NCBI GenBank assembly: GCA_028678885.1
Contig: JAJRCP010000030.1
Location: forward strand, 1-6,773
Direction of reading: 5' to 3'
DNA: 6,773 bases
Source: Methanomicrobiales archaeon
GTDB taxonomy: Archaea > Halobacteriota > Methanomicrobia > Methanomicrobiales > JACTUA01
Below the pieces are notes generated by a model that saw nothing but the letters and a program-made list of their open reading frames with translations, had not been told where the DNA came from and made no database searches. Shown here one piece after another: positions 1 to 5,977 of the stretch. Position numbers and translations under genes: made by a program. Every line of letters begins with the position of its first letter. Within the stretch, counting starts at the first letter, position 1.

Positions 1-2
1 GT

Positions 3-20
3 AGGATTCCATCTAATCCT
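3..20. other. Small inverted repeat downstream of the leftmost gene
   Basis: AGGATT and AATCCT flank the 6-base spacer CCATCT, giving a perfect 6-bp stem. It begins 12 bases past the stop codon of the minus-strand gene that ends at 33. It could be a transcript-end hairpin for the minus-strand pair, but no T-rich tract is visible before the window edge, and a 6-bp stem can arise by chance. Confidence 0.2.
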
Positions 21-32
21 GGATGAATACCT

Positions 33-731
33 TCACCTTGGATACCGGGTAAAATGCTCCTTCCAGAGTGATTTGGTGAGAAAGGATCGGATCCGTTCCT
101 CCAAGAGCGGCCGGTGAACTGGTGAAGGGAGGAAGAAGAACATCCGGGAACCTCCCCGGTGAAAACGGAGGCCGGACGCATCTTCTCCCAGCACTGTTAG
201 CCATCTCTGGATCTGACTCTCTGCACTCTCTCTCCTGGAGAGATGGTGGTAGATAAGTACACTCTGTCCCCGTTCCCGGATGGAAATGATCTCTTCAGGA
301 TACACATAATGACAGGAGAGTACGCGGGATTTCGGGATGGAGGAGGGTGCGAGACCGGTATCGGGATCCAGAAATACCAAGTCGCAGGATTCAGTCGATA
401 GTAGAGCATTTCTGCACCAGGTATTCCGTGCCGGGAGAGGAGGAACGGGATGATCGAAATATATCGTATCCATCGGGAGTATTCCCAAGGAAGGGATACG
501 GGAGAGGCTCCGGTCACCACTTCGGGAGAAGGTGCAGAGGTGGTCAAACAGCTCCGGATCGCAGGGACGGTACTGTCCGGGCTGGTTCAGGTAGGTAATC
601 CGGTCTCCGCCAGAACATCCATCAGGATTATAATACCAGATCACTCCAAGGCGGATTGGATGGCGGGCGAGTACCCGCAGAAGGCCGTATTTCCCGAAAT
701 CCCCGATGTCCCCTGCAAAGCGCGACTGCAT
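33..731 (-). CDS. Conserved protein of unknown function, GDFGKYGLLR family
   Basis: This 232-residue protein is cytoplasmic by appearance, with no signal peptide or membrane segment. I recognise the pattern as that of a widespread but, to my knowledge, unnamed conserved family: GDIGDFGKYGLLR at residues 7-19, a WYY element at 32-34, CDPELFD at 57-63, DLVFLDPDTGL at 117-127, YHHLSR at 161-166 and a C-terminal WKEHF at 223-227. The layout of an N-terminal GDxGD..K element followed by a strand ending in DPD loosely recalls Rossmann-fold methyltransferases of the RlmJ type (GNxxDxxK, then DPPY). However, the DPPY proline pair is not present, so no activity is assigned. The ATG at 731 is forced by an in-frame TGA two codons upstream. 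No Shine-Dalgarno sequence lies at normal distance; the nearest purine tract (GGAGGGG, 755-761) is about 23 nt away. The gene starts 3 nt after the upstream lipoprotein gene, so it is probably translationally coupled and co-transcribed with it. Confidence 0.85.
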   Translation of the reverse strand: MQSRFAGDIGDFGKYGLLRVLARHPIRLGVIWYYNPDGCSGGDRITYLNQPGQYRPCDPELFDHLCTFSRSGDRSLSRIPSLGILPMDTIYFDHPVPPLPARNTWCRNALLSTESCDLVFLDPDTGLAPSSIPKSRVLSCHYVYPEEIISIRERGQSVLIYHHLSRRESAESQIQRWLTVLGEDASGLRFHRGGSRMFFFLPSPVHRPLLEERIRSFLTKSLWKEHFTRYPR

Positions 732-734
732 TGT

Positions 735-1223
735 TCAGGGAATGGGGCAGACATCCCCTCCGCAACCTGATACGACGAGATGGTTCAGTTCGTCAATGAT
801 GGGGATGAGCTCGCTGGGGACGCCGGTATCCTCGGTTTGGATCTGGTATCCCCGATAGTCAATAACATAGGTGAAGTAATCTGCCCCTTCGTACGGTGCA
901 GGGTAGAAATGTTTCAGTTCCAGGAACTTCGCCTGTCTGAAGAGATTATTCAGATTGGTGGCCTCGGTCTCGTTGATAGAAAACTTCGTGGTAATATTTT
1001 CGGCTGGGATGGCCCGGCGGGACACGGTCGCGGTGCGGTTTTCATAGATGACCAGGTGATCCTCAAAGGCAGCGATCCCCCCGGTGCGATGATAGTCGAC
1101 ATAGCTGGTTCCCGAGCCATTCGGTGGAGGATAAGAGTCTATACTCATGCAGGCAGTGGAGAATGCGATGCAAACGAGGATGAGAATGGTGAACAGCGCA
1201 CCATGGCGCAGGGTCATATCCAT
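735..1223 (-). CDS. Putative secreted/lipid-anchored protein, emfourin-like domain
   Basis: The protein has 162 residues if started at the ATG at 1223. Residues 4-24 form a signal peptide: RH followed by a hydrophobic core (ALFTILILVCIAF) ending in STAC. C25 could be a lipidated cysteine, but the S at -3 is not the usual residue, so simple signal-peptidase cleavage is an alternative. A linker rich in P, S and G (about 29-40) precedes a small domain at 44-150 with GGIAAFEDHLVIY, then NETEATNLNNLFRQAKFLEL, GADYFTYVIDYRGY and a closing PSELIPIIDELNHLV. This order matches my recollection of the emfourin family, small proteins first described as inhibitors of the metalloprotease protealysin. It is a by-eye match, so an inhibitor role is only a suggestion. 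The tail carries two cysteines (C154, C159). A longer reading from a GTG at 1298 would overlap the divergent glycosylase and add a basic, non-signal extension, so it was not used; M3 (1217) is a minor alternative start. Confidence 0.75.
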   Translation of the reverse strand: MDMTLRHGALFTILILVCIAFSTACMSIDSYPPPNGSGTSYVDYHRTGGIAAFEDHLVIYENRTATVSRRAIPAENITTKFSINETEATNLNNLFRQAKFLELKHFYPAPYEGADYFTYVIDYRGYQIQTEDTGVPSELIPIIDELNHLVVSGCGGDVCPIP

Positions 1224-1242
1224 GCAAGATAGTGGACGTGGG

Positions 1243-1251
1243 TAATAAAAA
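1243..1251. promoter_or_regulatory. Shared AT-rich TATA-like box between divergent genes
   Basis: TAATAAAAA (TTTTTATTA on the other strand) is the only AT-rich stretch in the 49-bp gap between the starts at 1223 and 1273. Its centre, about 1247, is 24 nt from one start and 26 nt from the other. An archaeal TATA box normally lies about 25 nt before the transcription start, so both genes could be transcribed as leaderless or nearly leaderless mRNAs from this element. The lipoprotein gene has no visible Shine-Dalgarno site. The glycosylase has only a weak AGGT 10 nt before its ATG. Confidence 0.45.
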
Positions 1252-1272
1252 TGATGATAGGTCCGGGTCAAG

Positions 1273-2130
1273 ATGTGGGTACGCATGCGCACACTCACCC
1301 TTCGTCCGGATCAGCCCTTCGATCTCCATCAAACTCTTTCCTGCGGACAGGTCTTTCGCTGGCAGAAAGAGGATAACGGGTGGTGGCAGGGGATCGTGGG
1401 GGCGCAGGTCATTCGGATACACCAGGACGGAAACACCCTCACCTTTAGGGGCGCATCCCCGAAGGTTATCCGAGACTATTTTGCTCTGGATATGAACCTG
1501 CCGGAGATCCTCGCCTCCATCGACCGGGATACTGCCATCCATGCAGCCATCGAATCGAACCGCGGGTTACGGATCATACAGCAACCTCCCTGGGAATGCA
1601 CGCTCTCGTACCTGATCGCCACCTTTTCGAATATCCCTACCATCCAGCGACGGATCGAGGCCCTCTCCCGAGAGTTCGGGAAAAAGATCTCTGAAGAAGA
1701 AAAGTACTACGGATTTCCGGATCCGAAGGCGTTCCGTTCCCGATGTCTGGACTCCCTCGAAAACTGCCGGCTGGGGTATCGAAGATCCTACCTAGAGGAT
1801 ACCGCGTGCCGGCTTGCATCCGATACAGGATGGGAGGATCGGATCCGGGCGCTATCGTATGAGGAATCACGAAAGGAGCTGATGACGCTCCGTGGGATTG
1901 GACCCAAGGCGGCGGACTGCATCCTTCTCTTCGCCTTCCAGAGATATGAGGCCTTCCCAGTAGATGTCTGGATCCACCGGATCATGGAGGAACGGTATCC
2001 GGACCTGCGGGGAAAGGGAAACGAAGCCATCCGACGTTTCGGACAGGAGTATTTCGGCAAATACGCGGGTTATGCGCAGGAATACCTGTTTGCGGCCCGT
2101 CAGGTTCCCATGTCCCAGGCTTCCTGGTAA
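1273..2130 (+). CDS. ogg: 8-oxoguanine DNA glycosylase/AP lyase, OGG1 family
   Basis: This 285-residue base-excision repair enzyme should remove 8-oxoguanine from DNA and nick the abasic site through a lysine Schiff base. The N-terminal OGG_N half contains LSCGQVFRW (22-30). The C-terminal half carries the helix-hairpin-helix and GPD motif: LRGIGPKAADC (206-216), then PVDVWI (229-234). By alignment with human OGG1 from memory, K212 is the catalytic lysine (K249), C216 matches C253, D231 matches D268, G25 matches G42, and Q269 and F273 match Q315 and F319, so the oxoG pocket looks intact. The positions that contact the opposite cytosine differ in part: F118 for N149 and T123 for R154, while R170 matches R204. 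Starts at M1 (1273) and M5 (1285) are both possible; M1 fits the shared TATA-like box. The last 31 nt overlap the convergent hydrolase gene. Confidence 0.9.
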   Translation: MWVRMRTLTLRPDQPFDLHQTLSCGQVFRWQKEDNGWWQGIVGAQVIRIHQDGNTLTFRGASPKVIRDYFALDMNLPEILASIDRDTAIHAAIESNRGLRIIQQPPWECTLSYLIATFSNIPTIQRRIEALSREFGKKISEEEKYYGFPDPKAFRSRCLDSLENCRLGYRRSYLEDTACRLASDTGWEDRIRALSYEESRKELMTLRGIGPKAADCILLFAFQRYEAFPVDVWIHRIMEERYPDLRGKGNEAIRRFGQEYFGKYAGYAQEYLFAARQVPMSQASW

Positions 2131-3329
2131 TCCTTCTGAACCGGGGTGAGCTCGTCGATAATGAGTCCGAGGGCAGCGAGCTTCAGGTGGGCGACCCGGG
2201 TATCGATCTCCTTCGGAACCTCATGCACCGCCGGGGTAAGGTTCCGGCCATGTTCAGCGATGTACCGGACAGAGAGCGCCTGCAGGGCAAATGAGAGATC
2301 CATCACCTCGATAGGATGCCCCATTCCCTTCGGGGAGGCCAGGTTCACAAGCCTGCCCTCAGCAAGGAGATGGATCGCCTTCCCCTCCACGTGATAGGTA
2401 GTGATTCCCTCCCGGCGGATGATCTCCTCCCCATGATTCTCCAGCCAGTTCACATCGATCTCCACGTTGAAGTGGCCAGCATTTGCGAGGATTGCCCCAT
2501 CATGCATGCGCCGAATATGCCGTTCGGTGATCACTCCAATGTTACCAGTGGTGGTGATGAAGAGGTCGCCCGCCAGGGCGGCATTATCCATGCTCATCAC
2601 CATATACCCGTCCATATAGGCTTCCAGCGCCTTTCTCGGATCCACCTCAGTCACAATCACCCGCCCTCCGAGACCCGCTACCTTTCGGGCAAGCCCCCTT
2701 CCGCAGAATCCATAGCCGGCGATCACCACCTGTTTCCCGGCGATGAGGAGGTTGGTCGTCACCATGAGGGCGGCAAGCGAGCTCTCCCCGGTGCCATGCA
2801 CATTGTCAAAATGGCGTTTCATGGGGGTGTCATTCACCGCGATTACGGGAAACTCGAGCTTCCCCTCCCGTGCCATGGAGCGGAGCCGGTGGATGCCAGT
2901 GGTGGTCTCCTCACATCCTCCGATCACCCGGGGCAGGAGATCCCGACGGGAGGTGTGGAGACGGTGGATCAGATCCATCCCATCGTCGATGGTGAGCTGG
3001 GGGCGGGAATCGAGCACCCGGTCGATAGCTGTATAGTATTCCTGCACACCGACTCCCCGCTTGGCATAGGAATGCACATGGGGGTGGGTGTTCAGCGCTT
3101 CTGAGACATCATCCTGGGTGGAAAGCGGGTTGCAGCCGGTGATGTATACCTCTGCACCTCCCGCCGCGAGCGTGTCTGCGAGAACCGCGGTCTTTGCCTC
3201 CACGTGGAGTGCCATGCCCACGGTAAGACCCTTCAATGGGCGGTCGCTTTCGAACTCCTTGCGAATGGCAGCAAGCACCGGCATGTACTGCCGGGCCCAT
3301 GAGATTTTATTCTCTCCGCTCTCCTTCAT
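2100..3329 (-). CDS. ahcY: Adenosylhomocysteinase family, probable S-inosyl-L-homocysteine hydrolase
   Basis: This 409-residue cytosolic, NAD-dependent enzyme clears the product inhibitor formed by SAM-dependent methyltransferases, releasing homocysteine. Visible landmarks are ALHVEAKTAVL (40-50), DDGMD (115-119), EETTTG (140-145), MKRHFDN (170-176, with K171 and D175), the NAD-binding GYGFCGRG (205-212), NAGHFNVEID (283-292, H286 matching human H301) and GHP (337-339). The C-terminus lacks the lysine/tyrosine tail (KPDHYRY type) of bacterial and eukaryotic enzymes, as expected for the short archaeal/Thermotoga class. In human AHCY, T57 and E59 contact the adenine; the matching residues here are E44 and K46. 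Methanocaldococcus MJ1388, long called SAHH, was shown to act on S-inosylhomocysteine after deamination of SAH, and the K46 change fits a 6-oxo base. The main uncertainty is therefore SIH versus SAH as substrate, not the family. The start is ATG 3329, with GGGAG 4 nt upstream. Confidence 0.93.
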   Translation of the reverse strand: MKESGENKISWARQYMPVLAAIRKEFESDRPLKGLTVGMALHVEAKTAVLADTLAAGGAEVYITGCNPLSTQDDVSEALNTHPHVHSYAKRGVGVQEYYTAIDRVLDSRPQLTIDDGMDLIHRLHTSRRDLLPRVIGGCEETTTGIHRLRSMAREGKLEFPVIAVNDTPMKRHFDNVHGTGESSLAALMVTTNLLIAGKQVVIAGYGFCGRGLARKVAGLGGRVIVTEVDPRKALEAYMDGYMVMSMDNAALAGDLFITTTGNIGVITERHIRRMHDGAILANAGHFNVEIDVNWLENHGEEIIRREGITTYHVEGKAIHLLAEGRLVNLASPKGMGHPIEVMDLSFALQALSVRYIAEHGRNLTPAVHEVPKEIDTRVAHLKLAALGLIIDELTPVQKDYQEAWDMGT

Positions 3330-3333
3330 CGCT

Positions 3334-3340
3334 CTCCCTT
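3334..3340 (-). promoter_or_regulatory. Ribosome binding site of the SAH/SIH hydrolase gene
   Basis: The minus strand reads AAGGGAG followed by AGCG and then the ATG at 3329. The spacing of 4 nt is short but usable, and it supports this start over the internal M16. Confidence 0.5.
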
Positions 3341-3365
3341 CGTGCCTACGATCTTCTCTCTCCCA

Positions 3366-3373
3366 GCATAAAT
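3366..3373 (-). promoter_or_regulatory. Candidate TATA box of the hydrolase gene
   Basis: The minus strand reads ATTTATGC. A transcription start about 25 nt downstream would fall near 3345 and give a leader of roughly 16 nt that contains the purine-rich ribosome binding site. A second AT-rich patch (ATAAGTATTTCC on the minus strand, about 3412-3423) is a weaker alternative that would give a leader of about 60 nt. Confidence 0.35.
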
Positions 3374-3481
3374 CATCACATGAAATGTGCCCCGAAAAGA
3401 TGCATACCTCCGGAAATACTTATCCTTGCCTGGGTCGGATCGGGAAGAGATCGAATACGCCCGTCCGATGGGAAACGAGCA

Positions 3482-3500
3482 TCATAAATTGTATACATAT
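3482..3500 (+). promoter_or_regulatory. Candidate hisF promoter with an 8-bp palindrome
   Basis: TCATAAATTGTATACATAT is the most AT-rich stretch in the 247-bp gap. It includes the perfect palindrome TGTATACA (3490-3497). If it acts as a TATA element, transcription would start near 3520 and leave a leader of about 57 nt before hisF. The palindrome could also be a small regulator site; no regulator is visible nearby. Confidence 0.4.
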
Positions 3501-3576
3501 GCCAAGGATCTGACGGAACGAATACTATCCCGGGTTTCCGCAATCATCATAGTGGACCGTACACGTAGTATATTGT

Positions 3577-4383
3577 ATGGTACTGACACGGCGAATCATT
3601 CCCTGCCTGGATCTGAAGAGTGGCAGAGTAGTGAAAGGGACTCATTTCGTAGAGCTGCGGGACGCAGGAGATCCCGTGGCGCTTGCCCAGCGGTACAATG
3701 AACAGGGTGCCGATGAGGTGGTGTTCCTGGACATCACTGCCTCAAAGGAAGAACGGGGGATCATCATCGACCTGATCCAGCGGGCTGCCGACCAGCTCTT
3801 TCTTCCCCTCACAGTGGGTGGCGGAATTCGGAACCTCGAGGATATCCAGCAGATCCTTCGTGCAGGTGCGGATAAGGTGAGTATCAATACCAGTGCCGTG
3901 AAAGATCCCACCCTGATCAGCCGGGCCGCAGACCGGTTCGGCACCCAGTGTGTGGTGGTGGCGGTGGACGTGCGCCGCAGATACGGGAAGGGACCAGAAA
4001 AAACCCCAATCCCGCTTCCTGATGGACAGGAGTGCTGGTATGAGGTGGTCACCTATGGCGGAAGCACCCCCACAGGAATCGATGCAATCCACTGGGTCGC
4101 CGAAGCAGAAAAACGTGGGGCCGGGGAGATCCTGCTCACCAGCATGGAGACTGACGGGACGAAAAACGGGTTTGACATCCCCATCACGAGAGCCGTGGCA
4201 GATACGGTGGGGATCCCAGTAATCGCTTCAGGGGGCGTGGGAACACTCGAGCACTTCTACGAGGGATTTGTGGAGGGAAGGGCAGACGCCTGTCTTGCCG
4301 CAAGCGTCTTCCACTACGGGGAATTTACCATAAACCAGGTGAAGCAGTATCTTGCGGGCCGGGGAATCCCGGTACGGCTCTGA
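3577..4383 (+). CDS. hisF: Imidazole glycerol phosphate synthase, cyclase subunit HisF
   Basis: This 268-residue (beta/alpha)8-barrel protein is of normal family length. With the glutaminase HisH it converts PRFAR and ammonia into imidazole glycerol phosphate and AICAR, joining histidine and purine synthesis in the cytosol. The two catalytic aspartates are visible: D12 in IIPCLDL and D131 in VVAVDVRR. Phosphate-binding and barrel motifs are also present: GGGIRN (81-86), SINTSAV (102-108), LLTSMETDGTKNGFD (186-200), ASGGVG (217-222) and AASVFHYGEF (241-250). The ATG at 3577 gives the expected short N-terminus before the first strand. It has no Shine-Dalgarno sequence, only an AT-rich GTAGTATATTGT just before it. 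hisH and other histidine genes are absent here, so the gene stands alone. Its last 59 nt overlap the convergent pheT gene. Confidence 0.97.
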   Translation: MVLTRRIIPCLDLKSGRVVKGTHFVELRDAGDPVALAQRYNEQGADEVVFLDITASKEERGIIIDLIQRAADQLFLPLTVGGGIRNLEDIQQILRAGADKVSINTSAVKDPTLISRAADRFGTQCVVVAVDVRRRYGKGPEKTPIPLPDGQECWYEVVTYGGSTPTGIDAIHWVAEAEKRGAGEILLTSMETDGTKNGFDIPITRAVADTVGIPVIASGGVGTLEHFYEGFVEGRADACLAASVFHYGEFTINQVKQYLAGRGIPVRL

Positions 4384-5977
4384 GATCTAGTTCGAATCCT
4401 GCCACCGGATGCTCCAATTCAAAGGCATTCAGCACGCCCGGGTGGATCTCTCCGAATACACCCACCTTTTTTCCTCCCACGAGGATGTCTCCTCTCCGGC
4501 CGGGAAGAAACGCCGGATCCTCTGATTCCACCACCAGGATAGACAATCCCAGATCTCGGCAGAGGGCATCCACACTCGCATAGGCCTCACTGAAATTCGC
4601 CTCTGGATACATGGAGACTCCGGCCACGTTTTGGTGCGTGCGAGTGTTCTCCACCACATCTCCCACCGCAAACAACCGCTGGGGAAGCGGGCGGTGCACG
4701 TTCACGAAGAGCATCTCCAGAAGGAGCGGGAGGATGGCCGATCGCACGACGGTATGCTCCTCGCTGATGGGATGCATCACCGGCAGTGTGCCCGGATCCT
4801 CCTCCCGGCACATCCTTTCGAAAAGCACCCGCTTACTGGTGAGGGTGAAGGGAATCATCTCCACATAGCCCAGTCCCACCATGACTGTCCTGACGAGACC
4901 CTCCAGCCGCTGCACTGGGTGCTCCTCCCCGATAGTGGGAGTGGGTGGTAGCGCCGGGACGATCCGTTCATACCCGTAGGCGATCCCGACATCCTCGAAT
5001 ACATCCCAGTCGTGCATGATGTCCGCCCGATAGGGAGGAACCTGAACCTCGATATACTCTCCCCGGTGACGGGCACCGTAACGCATGGATCGGAGATGTG
5101 TTGCCATCTCTTCACCTGATAGGGACAGACCAAGGAGTGAGTTCCCCTCCTGCACTCGTACCTTCCGCTGGGTGGGCGCAAGGGTAGGTACTTCACGCCC
5201 CCCGATAGTCACGCTCTCGAGGGTGGCACCGCTCTCGGCAAAGGCGGTGCAGAGAATGTTCACCGCGGTCATCACTGCCTTGTGGTCGGTGCCGGTCGTG
5301 TCGAGCAGAATATTCTTGGTGGATGCCGTCACCCGGGTGAGCTCCCCGTTGATGATGGGGGGGAAGGAGAGGACCTCGTCATTTGCATCGACAATCAGGG
5401 GAAACCGGGAAAACGGCCTCACCAGGTGCGCATAGTCCCTCCCCTTGGGGTGCTCTTCCAGGATCTCCTCCATGGTCAGTTCCCGATCAAAGTCCAGGGG
5501 AACAAACGCTCGGGAGGGATCTGCGGCGAGGTACCGGAAGGGTGGGGTTACCGCGTCCAAATCGTGCACCCCGATGGCCACTTTGCCCCGCCCCCTCCCC
5601 ACCGCCCAATGGAGTGCCTCCTGCAGACCCATCAAGCTGACAATCGATTCCTCATCCAGGGAGACATTCCGGATTACCGCAGAGCCGAGAAACGGACGGA
5701 TGGCGGATAACCCAGGATCTACGGAAAAGGAGATCCCGGATGGGTTAACGGTATAGCGAGGAAGACCTGTCTCGACTCCTAGGAACCCCCGCATCGCCCG
5801 GGCCACTCCCTCCGTCGAAAAGAGGTCCGGCCGGTTCGCGAAGAACTCGATGTCCGCATGATCTTCCTCCAGACGCTCGATATCCGCACCGAACAGTGGG
5901 ATTCGGGAGAGGATGGTATCCCGATCGGCACCGGTGAGTTTCTCCAGGTAGCGATAGGGAAGGGTGATCACCGGCAT
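4325..5977 (-). CDS. pheT: Phenylalanyl-tRNA synthetase beta subunit, archaeal type
   Basis: The 550 residues match the usual length of archaeal PheT, which pairs with PheS as an alpha2beta2 enzyme charging tRNA-Phe. Domains seen in order are an N-terminal B1-like part with FFANRPDLFSTEGVARA (45-61), the B3/B4 editing region (about 95-260; RPFLGSAVIRNV, FPPIINGE and TASTKNILLD) that clears mischarged Tyr-tRNA, the B5 domain (about 270-340; RKVRVQEGNSLLGL, then VPPYRADIMHDWDVFEDVGIAYG in two adjoining parts), and a non-catalytic class II-like core (about 350-530; HPISEEHTVVRSAILPLLL, GVFGEIHPGVL). The ATG directly follows the pheS stop codon. AGGAAGTG lies 5 nt before the ATG, inside the pheS tail, so the two subunits are probably made from one mRNA by coupled translation. 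The C-terminal tail beyond about residue 531 overlaps hisF on the other strand and looks unconserved. Confidence 0.97.
   Translation of the reverse strand: MPVITLPYRYLEKLTGADRDTILSRIPLFGADIERLEEDHADIEFFANRPDLFSTEGVARAMRGFLGVETGLPRYTVNPSGISFSVDPGLSAIRPFLGSAVIRNVSLDEESIVSLMGLQEALHWAVGRGRGKVAIGVHDLDAVTPPFRYLAADPSRAFVPLDFDRELTMEEILEEHPKGRDYAHLVRPFSRFPLIVDANDEVLSFPPIINGELTRVTASTKNILLDTTGTDHKAVMTAVNILCTAFAESGATLESVTIGGREVPTLAPTQRKVRVQEGNSLLGLSLSGEEMATHLRSMRYGARHRGEYIEVQVPPYRADIMHDWDVFEDVGIAYGYERIVPALPPTPTIGEEHPVQRLEGLVRTVMVGLGYVEMIPFTLTSKRVLFERMCREEDPGTLPVMHPISEEHTVVRSAILPLLLEMLFVNVHRPLPQRLFAVGDVVENTRTHQNVAGVSMYPEANFSEAYASVDALCRDLGLSILVVESEDPAFLPGRRGDILVGGKKVGVFGEIHPGVLNAFELEHPVAGFELDLRAVPGFPGPQDTASPGLW

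Noticed and set aside
1251..1257. ATGATGA resembling a C box of a C/D guide RNA; a similar GTGATGA lies on the minus strand near 3376-3382
   Set aside because: Neither has a CTGA D box or C'/D' partners at suitable spacing.
1282..1289. CGCATGCG palindrome around the second methionine of the glycosylase gene
   Set aside because: An 8-bp palindrome in coding sequence with no second copy seen; likely chance.
1224..1298. 25-codon N-terminal extension of the lipoprotein from a GTG at 1298
   Set aside because: It would overlap the divergent glycosylase and its promoter and put a histidine/tyrosine-rich stretch before a good signal peptide.
2316..3104. Long plus-strand open frame (262 codons) opposite the hydrolase gene
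   Set aside because: It lies wholly inside a well-supported gene and its histidine/proline/glycine-rich translation is typical of an antisense shadow.
3387..3701. Plus-strand GTG-initiated open frame of 104 codons spanning the intergenic gap and the start of hisF
   Set aside because: It overlaps the first 125 nt of hisF in another frame, has no ribosome binding site, shows no clear third-position bias in its intergenic part and resembles no family I know.
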